The translations under genes were made by a program, and so were the position numbers. 63,955 nt of DNA, taken from positions 1 through 63,955 of the forward strand of contig NZ_JAOPWB010000301.1 in the NCBI RefSeq assembly GCF_025965855.1, read 5' to 3'. The notes under the pieces were generated by a model that saw nothing but the letters and a program-made list of their open reading frames with translations, was not told the origin of the DNA and ran no database searches. Position 1 is the first letter of the stretch; every line of letters begins with the position of its first letter. Source of the DNA: Mycobacterium sp. (GTDB taxonomy: Bacteria; Actinomycetota; Actinomycetes; Mycobacteriales; Mycobacteriaceae). Below are positions 25,241-33,128 of the stretch, in pieces.

Positions 25241-26986
25241 ATGCTGACGCGCTTCGTTCGGATTCAGCTGGCGATCTTCACGATCGTCGGGGCCATTGGT
25301 GTGATCGCGATGGTCCTCTACTACATCCAAGCGCCCACCCTGCTGGGCATCGGTCGTATGACGGTGACGCTGGAGCTGCCGGCCACCGGTGGCCTGTACC
25401 GATTTTCCAACGTGACCTACCGTGGGGTTCAGCTCGGAAAGGTCACCGCGGTGGGTTTGACGCCGACGGGCGCGAAAGCGACGCTGTCGCTTAGCACTTC
25501 GCCGAAGGTCCCCGCGGACCTGACGGCGGAGGTGCTCAGCGTCTCGGCCGTGGGTGAACAGTACGTGGATTTGCGGCCCAAAACCGATTCGCCGCCCTAC
25601 CTGCACGACGGCTCGGTCATCGCGGTGCGCGACACGACGATTCCGCAGCCGGTCGGGCCGATGCTCGATCAGGTCAGTGCCTTGGTCAACAGCATCCCGA
25701 AGACCAAACTCGGCCAATTGCTTGACGAGTCCTTCCAGGGCTTCAACGGTGCCGGCTACGACCTGGGGTCACTGATCGATTCGTCACAGACGTTGTCCCG
25801 CGACGCCAACGGCGTCGTCGATCGCACCCGAACCCTCACCGAAGACACCGGGCCGCTATTGGATACCCAAGCGCGCACCACTGATTCGATCAGGAAGTGG
25901 GCACGTAGCCTCGCGGGGATTTCGCAGGTGTTCCAAAACGACGATTCAAACGTCCGCACCATCCTGCAAAACGGACCCGAGGCGGCGAACGAGGCTTCTC
26001 GGCTTCTCGAACAAATCAAACCGACGCTACCGGTGCTGCTCGCCAACCTGACCACCATCGGGCAGATCGGCGTCACCTACCACCCCTCGCTGGAGCAGCT
26101 GCTGGTGTTGCTGCCGTCTGCGGTTGCCATCGAGCAGGCCGCCGCGGCGCCAAACCATCCCGAGGGCACGGCCCAAGGCGACTTCGCACTCACGATCGAC
26201 GATCCGCCGATTTGCACGGTCGGCTTCATGCCACCCAACACGTGGCGATCCCCGGACGACCTCACCGACATCGACACGCCGGACGGGTTGTATTGCAAAC
26301 TCCCGCAGGATTCGCCGCTCTCGGTTCGCGGTGCCCGCAACTATCCCTGCATGGGTCACCCGGGCAAGCGCGCGCCCACCGTCGAAATCTGCAACAGCGA
26401 CAAGCCGTTCATGCCGCTGTCGATGCGCCAGCACGTCCTCGGTCCCTACCCCTTGGACCCGAACCTGCTCTCCCAGGGCATCCCGCCCGATGACCGGGTT
26501 ACCGTGAACGACAGAATCTTCGGCCCGGTCGAGGGAACGCCGCTGCCGCCGGGGGCGGTGCCGCGCGGCACACCGCCGGGGCCGCGGGGAGAAAGTCCAC
26601 CACCGGGCACGGTTGGAGCAGCGGTTCCGCCGGTGCCGTCGTCGGGACCCCCGCCCCTGGCGCCCATGTCGAGAATGTCGGCCGACCTTCCGCCGATAGC
26701 ACCACTCGACGTCCCTTCAGGGGGCGAACTTCCCCCTCCGCCCGCCGCGCCTGCACCGCCCAGTCCTCCCGACCCCGCACCATCCGACGCGGCCGGCGGC
26801 GGAGGCCCGCAGGCGGCTCCAAGCTCATTCGGTGGTAGGGCCGGTAAGCGGGTGCCGTCCGTCACGATCGCCCGGTACGACCCGCGTACGGGTCGTTATG
26901 TCGGTCCGGACGGGAAGTTGTACCAGCAGTCGGATCTCGTTGCGCCCAATGCGCCCAAGACGTGGAAGGACATGCTTCCCACCTGA
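25241..26986 (+). CDS. mceF: MceF family subunit with long proline-rich tail
   Basis: This 581-residue protein begins immediately after the mceE stop. One N-terminal helix (about 8-28) leads to the MCE domain (VTLELPATGGLYRFSNVTYRGVQLGKV). A helical region follows, then a cysteine-containing segment (PPICTVGFMP, YCKLPQ, NYPCMGHPG) and about 110 residues rich in Pro, Gly and Ala. The final YDPRTGRYVGPDGKLYQQSDL is a motif also known at the end of other MceF proteins. It closes the operon; the next gene faces it from the right. Confidence 0.94.
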   Translation: MLTRFVRIQLAIFTIVGAIGVIAMVLYYIQAPTLLGIGRMTVTLELPATGGLYRFSNVTYRGVQLGKVTAVGLTPTGAKATLSLSTSPKVPADLTAEVLSVSAVGEQYVDLRPKTDSPPYLHDGSVIAVRDTTIPQPVGPMLDQVSALVNSIPKTKLGQLLDESFQGFNGAGYDLGSLIDSSQTLSRDANGVVDRTRTLTEDTGPLLDTQARTTDSIRKWARSLAGISQVFQNDDSNVRTILQNGPEAANEASRLLEQIKPTLPVLLANLTTIGQIGVTYHPSLEQLLVLLPSAVAIEQAAAAPNHPEGTAQGDFALTIDDPPICTVGFMPPNTWRSPDDLTDIDTPDGLYCKLPQDSPLSVRGARNYPCMGHPGKRAPTVEICNSDKPFMPLSMRQHVLGPYPLDPNLLSQGIPPDDRVTVNDRIFGPVEGTPLPPGAVPRGTPPGPRGESPPPGTVGAAVPPVPSSGPPPLAPMSRMSADLPPIAPLDVPSGGELPPPPAAPAPPSPPDPAPSDAAGGGGPQAAPSSFGGRAGKRVPSVTIARYDPRTGRYVGPDGKLYQQSDLVAPNAPKTWKDMLPT

Positions 26987-27046
26987 AGCAGCCTCGCGAC
27001 GGAGCGATCTGAGAAGCAGCGGGAAAATAAAGCTACGAACGCCCGG

Positions 27047-27565
27047 TCAGCTCACCTTGTCTAGGCGTAGCGGCATCGCGATATCAAGCCATTGGTTCTG
27101 CCCGCAGGCACCGGTCGGGCCGATGGTCTTGTCCTTTCCGGCAAAGGTAGCCGACCCGAGTTGATATCCGCCGTATTCGTTCACCGGATAGAAATAGAAG
27201 GTCTGCTGTCCGGTGAACGCGGTACCGTCTTCGCACCGCTCCCAGTCCGGCACTTCGCGTTTGACCTTCCACATCTCCCCATCATTCATATATAGGGGCG
27301 CGCTCCATCCCTGGTCGCTGGTCACCATGCCGTGGCATTCCTGAAACGTGACGCACGACGAGCTGATGGTCCATATCTGGACGACTGTCGGCTCGCCGAA
27401 ATACTGATCATTCCTCTGGGCCCAGTCGCCGATCGACGTGGCGCGGAACGTCCCGTTGACGGCCACTTCTTCCTTGGTTGTTGCCCGGGCTATGGATGCC
27501 GTGCTCAAGCCAAATACGGTGGTAGCCACCAGCGTTGCGGTAGTGAGCGTTCGAACTGAACGCAT
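27047..27565 (-). CDS. Secreted protein of unknown function
   Basis: The start is placed at ATG 27565, behind GGAGGAGC, giving 172 residues with a signal peptide (MRSVRTLTTATLVATTVFGL, cleavage near ARA-T, residue 28). The mature part has four cysteines (SSCVTFQEC, RCEDG, GACG) and a beta-rich composition, with an early GTFRATSIGDWAQ stretch. It resembles the large group of uncharacterised exported mycobacterial proteins. It lies 133 bp downstream of two Mce-associated genes and faces the mce operon end, 60 bp away. Confidence 0.75.
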   Translation of the reverse strand: MRSVRTLTTATLVATTVFGLSTASIARATTKEEVAVNGTFRATSIGDWAQRNDQYFGEPTVVQIWTISSSCVTFQECHGMVTSDQGWSAPLYMNDGEMWKVKREVPDWERCEDGTAFTGQQTFYFYPVNEYGGYQLGSATFAGKDKTIGPTGACGQNQWLDIAMPLRLDKVS

Positions 27566-27698
27566 CAGGCGCTCCTCCACCCGCTGCAATTAACCGACAT
27601 TGTTATGCGGTTTTCGACATTGCTTGCGGCTTTTCGTGCAATGAGATTAACACCGCTTCGGCTCCGACAAAATGCCGACTGAACCAAAAAGGCAGCGG

Positions 27699-28316
27699 TC
27701 ACGACAGCGGATCCAACTTCGAGATCAGCCAGGAACCCTTGACTTTCGTCAACGTCACGCGGGCGCTGCTCGCGGTTGTCTGCGGTTCTGGCTTCTCCTT
27801 GCTTGTGGCGGTCTGGTTGATGAACACCAGTACGACGGCTGAACCCGGGTGCAACTCTGAGACGGCGGCCCGAACCACCTTGGCTGTCTCCGTGACTTGC
27901 TTCTGTGCTGCCATCGCCGCGATCTGTTCTGTGAACTTGGTGTAGTAGGCGAGAAAATTACCGGTGAGATATGACTTCGCCTTGGTGATATCACGGTCCA
28001 GGTTTTCGGGAGCGTACGACAGGACCGCGACCGCACCGTCTGACGCCGCCTGGATTGCACGGTACGCCGCCGCATCGCCGACCTGCTGATCGGGGCGGTA
28101 CAGAATGAAGTACAGACCGGCAGCGACGCCCACCGCGGTAGCGACCAACACTGTCGCGACTATGGAACGCCACCGCGCCAAACACCGGCGGGCCCAGCGC
28201 TTGATCGTGGCCAGTCCGTCGGTGCGAGCCGATCCGGGGCAAGCGGGTGGCGACCCCATCTCATCGGACGGCGGGGTTTCCATGCCGTCCAGCGCCGAGT
28301 CATGCTCGACAGTCAT
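27699..28316 (-). CDS. Mce-associated membrane protein
   Basis: The ATG at 28316 overlaps the stop of the upstream gene (ATGA) and is chosen over a longer frame; the protein has 205 residues. The acidic N-terminus, single membrane helix (about 50-70), YRPDQQVGDAAAYRAIQAASDGAVAVLSY segment and the ending KGSWLISKLDPLS match the paralogue at 8775-9389 closely in order and length. Mam proteins support assembly or stability of Mce transporters. Its position directly downstream of, and facing, the mce operon suggests a functional link. Confidence 0.87.
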   Translation of the reverse strand: MTVEHDSALDGMETPPSDEMGSPPACPGSARTDGLATIKRWARRCLARWRSIVATVLVATAVGVAAGLYFILYRPDQQVGDAAAYRAIQAASDGAVAVLSYAPENLDRDITKAKSYLTGNFLAYYTKFTEQIAAMAAQKQVTETAKVVRAAVSELHPGSAVVLVFINQTATSKEKPEPQTTASSARVTLTKVKGSWLISKLDPLS

Positions 28317-29131
28317 TGCAGGAAATCGACTTTCGACATTTTGAGCTGACCGCCGTCCCGAGTGAGGCCGACGCTGAGCCGCCACACAACAGGTGGCCGC
28401 TTTGTGTTGTCTGGATTGGTGACATCGGATTTCGCCGCGACAAGCACGACCGCCGAATCATCGCTCAACGACTCGACGGCTACAGCTTCCACGGTGGCCT
28501 TGCTGCTGACCTTCGATTCCTCGGCCTGCTTGGCCATGAGGCCCGACATCACTGACAGTTGGTTCTTGAAGTCGCCCGTAGCGTCGTCGAGGATGCGTTG
28601 GATGTCGTCCTTGGCATGGTTGGCGTCAATCGACATCAGCGACGTGACCCCTTGCCGGGCTGCCGCAGCGAACTCAGCGGCGAGCTGCTGTTTGTGCACG
28701 GCGGTGCGGTGCTGCCACACCATGTAACCGCTCGCGCCGAGGGAAGCGGAGGCGAGCACGATGCCGACGCCGGCGGCTATTGTTTTCCGCCCTGGGCGTC
28801 GGAGCCACCGTGGTCGCCCGGGACGCCGCGGCAACCGCAGTCGTGCCCGGGTCGATTTTGCGGGGCGCTGCTCGGCATCTTGGGAAGCGTCATCCGGGTC
28901 CCTGGTCACGGCTGCCTCGCGCAGCCTTAAGAGGCGTGCGCGAGCCGCCTCGGCGCGCGTTTCAGCCTTGGCAACTTCGTCTTCTGCGTCCACTTCGGAG
29001 GCGGGCACCATGGCGTCGGAGTCGACCCTTGAGCACGACTGTGGTTCGTCGGGATCGGACATGGCCGCCGGGTCATCACAATGGTCGGCGTCAGGCCCAT
29101 ACGGATCGTGCACGGAGAAGCAGCTTATCAC
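28313..29131 (-). CDS. Mce-associated membrane protein with charged N-terminal region
   Basis: The frame gives 272 residues from a GTG at 29131; an ATG at 29062 is an alternative start. Residues 45-75 are Ala/Glu/Arg-rich (possible coiled coil), followed by a basic proline-arginine patch, one membrane helix near 118-138 and a periplasmic domain (QGVTSLMSIDANHAKDDIQRILDDATG) ending KMSKVDFLQ. This is the same architecture as the gene at 9386-10222. The two pairs most likely arose by duplication. It is coupled to the gene at 27699. Confidence 0.86.
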   Translation of the reverse strand: MISCFSVHDPYGPDADHCDDPAAMSDPDEPQSCSRVDSDAMVPASEVDAEDEVAKAETRAEAARARLLRLREAAVTRDPDDASQDAEQRPAKSTRARLRLPRRPGRPRWLRRPGRKTIAAGVGIVLASASLGASGYMVWQHRTAVHKQQLAAEFAAAARQGVTSLMSIDANHAKDDIQRILDDATGDFKNQLSVMSGLMAKQAEESKVSSKATVEAVAVESLSDDSAVVLVAAKSDVTNPDNTKRPPVVWRLSVGLTRDGGQLKMSKVDFLQ

Positions 29132-29354
29132 TTCGGTCCGGGCTCACCGCGTCATCGGGCGGCTGCCTTCGTGGCTCCTACATGCGGAAATGGTGGCTCG
29201 CCGGGGGATGGGTGAAGGGGATTGATTTGGGTTGATTTGGCGAGAAGATCGTTTTTGCTCAAACGATCTTCTCGGTAGTGGGTCAGTTCGAACGCGAGTA
29301 GCGTTAAGCGATCGTGTGCGACGTGGCTACATGACGTTTTGGGAGAAGACCACC
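29132..29354. other. Divergent intergenic region with direct repeat and perfect stem-loop
   Basis: This 223-base gap lies between the leftward Mam gene and the rightward secreted protein. It contains two copies of TTGATTTGG (29222-29230 and 29232-29240) immediately followed by the 34-base perfect inverted repeat at 29241-29274. No gene is convincing here. Promoters for both flanking genes must lie in this region. Confidence 0.5.
29241..29274. promoter_or_regulatory. Perfect 14-bp inverted repeat with 6-base loop
   Basis: The arm CGAGAAGATCGTTT (29241-29254) is followed by TTGCTC and then its exact reverse complement (29261-29274). A terminator is unlikely because both flanking genes read away from the site. 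It could be a large operator, a 5' untranslated hairpin or a transcript-end structure of an unseen small RNA. It is 81 bases upstream of the start at 29355. Confidence 0.5.
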
Positions 29355-29741
29355 ATGCAGATCCCGAATCTCAGCAGCGGCCAGCGAGTAACTCGCCCCA
29401 GCTGTCAACGCCGTTCCATCTATGTCGCTGCGGTGGTCGGCATGGCCATCGCCGTCCTGCTCATCGCGCCGGTCGTGCTGATGGGGGCGTCGTCTGCTCA
29501 CGCTGACACCGGCGTCAATGGATACGCTCGTTGCCTAGGAGGCGACGCCAAGCCTCCGCCGCCGGGGGTAAGTGCAGAAGATTGGTTTCCCAGCGTTCAT
29601 GTGATAGCGACGGATCTCGATTCTGCTGTGCCGCCCGCCCAAGTAGCTCAGAGATTAGTGGAAATGGGAGTCAACCCGAACGATGCCGTTACCCGAGTGC
29701 AGTGTTTTCTGGCTAACCAGCCGCGCGGAGAAGGGCATTGA
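29355..29741 (+). CDS. Small secreted protein, DUF732-like
   Basis: The start is taken at ATG 29355 behind GGGAGAAG, giving 128 residues; earlier in-frame starts exist. A hydrophobic segment (about 25-45) ends in a cleavage-like SSAHA-D, so the protein is exported. The short mature part has two cysteines (YARCLGG and VQCFLANQ) and a VHVIATDLDSAVPPAQVAQRLVEMGVNPNDAV stretch. This pattern, two cysteines around a small helical domain, is typical of mycobacterial DUF732 proteins. Function unknown. Confidence 0.72.
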   Translation: MQIPNLSSGQRVTRPSCQRRSIYVAAVVGMAIAVLLIAPVVLMGASSAHADTGVNGYARCLGGDAKPPPPGVSAEDWFPSVHVIATDLDSAVPPAQVAQRLVEMGVNPNDAVTRVQCFLANQPRGEGH

Positions 29742-29832
29742 CGCGGTCGAGACATGGCGTGGGCTGCGCGTGGCTGGGAAGTTCAAACCGACCCGCTACC
29801 ATCTTCTCTAAGTAGGAGAATTTTCTTCTCAA

Positions 29833-30252
29833 GTGTGGCAAAGTAATCGAGTGCGATCAATCGTGGCCCTATTTGCCGCGTTAATCGGCGCTGGTGTGCT
29901 AGCGGCACCGCCTTCCTTCGCCGGGCCCACCGTCTGCGACTACCCCGAATGCACTCCGGGCATCATGGCGCATCAGGTCCTAGGCGCGCCGTGCGACAAC
30001 ACCACCTACTACGCCTTCGGCGTCGACGACAGTTACGTTCCCCCCGCCGGGCAGCCCGGACGGCTGATGTTCTGCGGCTCGCCCAGGAGATACCAGCCGC
30101 GATGGTTCCGGTCACCTCCAATGGCGGGAGTCAAGGACGAAGGCGCAGCGTGCCAGAACTACCAGAACTACGTCGCGCAGGCGCCCGATGGTCTCTTCCT
30201 GATCTGTTACGCCCACGACGGTATTTTGAGCTGGGTCCGCGCCGACACGTAG
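29833..30252 (+). CDS. Small secreted protein of unknown function
   Basis: The frame starts at a GTG (29833), with another GTG at 29851 as an alternative, and encodes 139 residues. A signal peptide (VRSIVALFAALIGAGVLAAP, cleavage near SFA-G) precedes about 108 mature residues with six cysteines (VCDYPEC, PCDN, FCGS, ACQN, ICYAHDG), likely three disulfides. It is tandem to the secreted protein at 29355 but not clearly homologous. The gap between them (29742-29832) has short CTTCTC/GAGAA repeats of doubtful meaning. Confidence 0.7.
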   Translation: MWQSNRVRSIVALFAALIGAGVLAAPPSFAGPTVCDYPECTPGIMAHQVLGAPCDNTTYYAFGVDDSYVPPAGQPGRLMFCGSPRRYQPRWFRSPPMAGVKDEGAACQNYQNYVAQAPDGLFLICYAHDGILSWVRADT

Positions 30253-30261
30253 CTGCACTGG

Positions 30262-30864
30262 TCAGTCTTGAGCTTCCCGAGGCAGACCGAGCAGCCGCCG
30301 GCTCAAATCGGTAACCCTGGTGAGCAATGTGTCGTCGTCGATGTCGGCAACCAGCGGATGCATGACGGCGGTGCTGATCGCACCCGAGAACATGGCCGCC
30401 TCGATCCGCCCGTCCAGACCCGCATCGCTCAGCAGCACGTTATAGAGGCGCTCCATAAAACGTTGGAGCGGCTCGTGTTCGGCCAGCAAGCGAACCACGA
30501 CGGGATCGAATTGCAGCGTCCGCACCAACCGGCGGTCCCGAACCGCCATCTCGACCATGCGTACCAGAAGTGCGTCGCGGGCTTCTAGCCGGTCGGCGTG
30601 TTCCTCAGCTTCCTCGAGTGCAGGACCCAGCCGAAAGAGTTCGCGCTCGGTGACCGCGAGCACAATCTGCTCTTTGGTGCGGAACTGGTGGTAGACAGCG
30701 GCTTTCGTGACCCCGACAGCGTCAGCGATCATTTGCAGCGACGTACCGCTGACGCCATGCTGGGCGAACAGGTCCAGCGCGGCATCGAGCACGCGCGTCC
30801 GGGCAGCGCTGTGCTGGACGACCCCCAACCGCCCGTCGGTGCCCGGCTGCCGTGCTGTTGTCAC
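30262..30864 (-). CDS. TetR-family transcriptional regulator
   Basis: This 200-residue protein has a clear N-terminal TetR helix-turn-helix (about residues 22-66: RVLDAALDLFAQHGVSGTSLQMIADAVGVTKAAVYHQF) and a helical ligand-binding domain. The GTG start at 30864 lacks a strong ribosome site, so it is uncertain. It is divergent from a four-gene membrane operon starting at 30965. The shared 100-bp gap holds a perfect 16-bp palindrome (30898-30913), the likely operator for autoregulation and control of that operon. Confidence 0.9.
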   Translation of the reverse strand: MTTARQPGTDGRLGVVQHSAARTRVLDAALDLFAQHGVSGTSLQMIADAVGVTKAAVYHQFRTKEQIVLAVTERELFRLGPALEEAEEHADRLEARDALLVRMVEMAVRDRRLVRTLQFDPVVVRLLAEHEPLQRFMERLYNVLLSDAGLDGRIEAAMFSGAISTAVMHPLVADIDDDTLLTRVTDLSRRLLGLPREAQD

Positions 30865-30897
30865 ACAAGGAGACTAGACGATGACTATTGACCGAGG

Positions 30898-30913
30898 CTA
30901 GCCGATCGGCTAG
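30898..30913. promoter_or_regulatory. Perfect 16-bp palindrome, probable TetR operator
   Basis: CTAGCCGATCGGCTAG is its own reverse complement. A further half-site, CTAGCC, follows at 30923-30928, and CTAG occurs at 30873. The palindrome lies 34 bases upstream of the TetR gene start and 51 bases before the divergent operon start. Size, symmetry and position fit a TetR dimer site. Confidence 0.7.
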
Positions 30914-30964
30914 TTTCGCTGACTAGCCGTATAGGCGGGCGACCGCGTGCGGGAAGGAGTACCG

Positions 30965-31741
30965 ATGTCCGAGGTCGGCGGTGGCGATGCGGCAGCACGC
31001 CGCGGTGCCCTGCGGCGGACCGATGGCGAGCTGATCCTGCTGTGGACATTGCCGGCGACCGTGATTATCTGGATCGCCTGCTTTTTCCTGTTTCCGGGCT
31101 TCAATCCGCCGATGTCACCCAGCATGTCGGCCGAGCAGGTGGCCGCGTTCTATCGCGATCCGGCGCACCTGCCACAGATCCGGTACAGCATGATCGTGTT
31201 CAACTGGTTCGGCGTCTGCCTCGTCCCGATCCTGGCTCTGATCGTGCTGCAGGTCCGCCGAATGGCGCATCGCACGCCGATCTTCTCTTACGCGATGTTG
31301 GGTTGTGTGGCCGGCGGTCCGACGCTGTTTCTCGTCGCCAATGTCTGCTGGCTGCTGGCCGCCTTTCGTCCTGAAAGAAGCCCGGAGCTGACTCAGCTGC
31401 TCAACGATTTCGGCTGGATCACGTTCACCATCGTGGTCCCGTTTCTGATCGGACAAAGCGTAATCCTCGCCCTGGCAATCTATTTCGACGATCAGCCGCA
31501 GCCGATATTTAGCTGTTGGGTGGCTCATTTCAACCTCTTGGTGGCCGCTGCGCTGGTGCCCGCCGCCTTCGTCGGCGTGTCATTAACCGGACCGCTGGCG
31601 TGGGACGGCTTCTTGACGTTCTGGGTGAAAAACGTTGCCATTGCCGTCTGGATCATCGTGATGGGCGTGGTTCTGGGGCAAGCCATCTACCGGGAGCGCG
31701 CCGAGAACGCCGGCCGCGGAGAAGAACTGGTCAACGCGTGA
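30965..31741 (+). CDS. Multi-pass membrane protein, first of a paralogous pair
   Basis: The ATG at 30965 behind AAGGAG gives 258 residues with about six membrane helices (near 29-49, 80-102, 113-138, 155-178, 187-210 and 219-240). It shares RPERxPE in the third loop and the later LAWDGFLTFW-type segment with the next protein (RPERDPE and LAWNGQIAWW), so the two are paralogues. I do not recognise the family. It opens an operon that also encodes cytochrome oxidase subunit III- and IV-like proteins, suggesting membership in a membrane complex. It is probably controlled by the divergent TetR regulator. Confidence 0.78.
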   Translation: MSEVGGGDAAARRGALRRTDGELILLWTLPATVIIWIACFFLFPGFNPPMSPSMSAEQVAAFYRDPAHLPQIRYSMIVFNWFGVCLVPILALIVLQVRRMAHRTPIFSYAMLGCVAGGPTLFLVANVCWLLAAFRPERSPELTQLLNDFGWITFTIVVPFLIGQSVILALAIYFDDQPQPIFSCWVAHFNLLVAAALVPAAFVGVSLTGPLAWDGFLTFWVKNVAIAVWIIVMGVVLGQAIYRERAENAGRGEELVNA

Positions 31742-32553
31742 GTGCGGTGGTGACACCGCCGACATCCCCGGCCTCGCTCCCCTCGGGGCCGCTGCCGCAG
31801 CGGATGGCCTGGCACCTGCGGCGCGGCCCCAAGCGCGAGCTGTGGCTGGCTTGGGCAGCAATGCTCTTCTTCTACAACGTCTTCTTCCCAGTGTTCTTCA
31901 TCGTGGCGCAGGTCCAGCCGCCGCCGCAGCCCACCTGGGATCTCGCAACGCAGGTGCACTGGTTCCATGAACGCCACCTCGGGATACCCGTTGGATTCGG
32001 CGTCATCTTCGCCATCAGCGGCCTGATCGCGACCAACAACGCCCTCATCGCCTATTCGATGCGACGAATGTCGGTCAGCCGCGCGTTCGGGTACTCGTAT
32101 CTGCTTATCTACTCATTCAGTGCGGTTCCCGGTATGCTGCTGCTCAACATCGCGCTGGTCGTCGGGACGCTGCGACCCGAGCGAGACCCCGAAGCGATCG
32201 GTTGGCTCTACGACTTCGCCTTCTTGTCCTTCGACGGAACCATGGGAGTGTTCCTGATCGGCTCGCTGATCTGGATGGTCGCGATTCTGCTCGACAAGAA
32301 CCGGGTGTTCCCCAAGTGGTTCGGCTATCTCAACCTGTGCAACGCGCTCACCGAGGTCGTCGTGGCACCGTGCTGGATCTTCCGCCGTGGCGTGTTGGCG
32401 TGGAATGGCCAGATCGCATGGTGGCTGGACATGGTCGTATTCGGCATCTACCAAGTCACTTTCATTGTCATGCTCTTTCAGATGATCCGGCGCGAAGACT
32501 TCGGTACCGGGCCAATGCCCGACTTCGCCCGGAAGAGGGCGGTTGCGCAATGA
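31738..32553 (+). CDS. Multi-pass membrane protein, second of a paralogous pair
   Basis: The GTG at 31738 overlaps the previous stop (GTGA) and gives 271 residues; longer upstream frames are shadows of the preceding gene. About six membrane helices are visible. Shared landmarks with the upstream protein are RPERDPE followed by a helix, and LAWNGQIAWWLDMVVFGIYQ near the end. Two histidines lie in a periplasmic-looking loop (VHWFHERHLG, about residues 74-84) and could bind a metal, but this is speculative. It is translationally coupled to both neighbours (GTGA upstream, ATGA downstream). Confidence 0.78.
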   Translation: MSAVVTPPTSPASLPSGPLPQRMAWHLRRGPKRELWLAWAAMLFFYNVFFPVFFIVAQVQPPPQPTWDLATQVHWFHERHLGIPVGFGVIFAISGLIATNNALIAYSMRRMSVSRAFGYSYLLIYSFSAVPGMLLLNIALVVGTLRPERDPEAIGWLYDFAFLSFDGTMGVFLIGSLIWMVAILLDKNRVFPKWFGYLNLCNALTEVVVAPCWIFRRGVLAWNGQIAWWLDMVVFGIYQVTFIVMLFQMIRREDFGTGPMPDFARKRAVAQ

Positions 32554-33128
32554 CAGACCTAGCCGACAAGAGCAAACGCGCCAGGTTCGTGCCGGGTCAG
32601 CCGGACATGTGGGCCTTCGTGTTGTTCGAGACCCTGGTCTTCACAGCGTATTTCGGCTTCTACCTGTTCTACCGCGCCCGAACCCCCGAGCTCTTCCTGC
32701 ACTCCCAGGCGCAGCTGGACCTTCGCATCGGGGTTTTCAACACCCTCGTCTTGCTGCTGAGCTCCTGGTCGGTGGCGCGGTGCGTTCAGTCATCCCGCGC
32801 CGGCGCCCACCGCGCGGCCCTTAGAGACGTCTTCATCACGGCCGCATTCGCCGCAGCGTTCCTATTTTTCAAAGTGTTTGAGTGGGCCCGGTTGGTCCGC
32901 ATGGGAAATGGGTTGGACAGCAACGACTTCTTCACCTACTACTTCTTTCTCACCGGGATCCACTTCGTACATCTGCTGATCGGCTTCGTCGTGCTCGGCG
33001 TCGTCATCTACCAACTTCGGAGTCCAGCACGGCGATCCCAGGAACTCGTCGAAACCTGCGCCACCTACTGGCACACCGTCGACTTCCTCTGGGTGCTCAT
33101 CTTTGCGTTGCTGTACGTGGTGAGGTGA
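32550..33128 (+). CDS. Cytochrome c oxidase subunit III-like (NorE-type) protein
   Basis: This 192-residue protein has five membrane helices and the subunit III / NorE pattern: GQPDMWAFVLFETLVFTAYFGFYL at the start, NTLVLLLSSWSVA, FFTYYFFLTGIHFVHLLIGF and a final ATYWHTVDFLWVLIFALLYV. The two-helix-short form without the first helices is typical of NorE-type proteins linked to nitric oxide reductases. No catalytic subunit I is encoded nearby. It overlaps the gene before and after it by four bases, so the four genes form one tightly coupled operon. Confidence 0.88.
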   Translation: MTDLADKSKRARFVPGQPDMWAFVLFETLVFTAYFGFYLFYRARTPELFLHSQAQLDLRIGVFNTLVLLLSSWSVARCVQSSRAGAHRAALRDVFITAAFAAAFLFFKVFEWARLVRMGNGLDSNDFFTYYFFLTGIHFVHLLIGFVVLGVVIYQLRSPARRSQELVETCATYWHTVDFLWVLIFALLYVVR

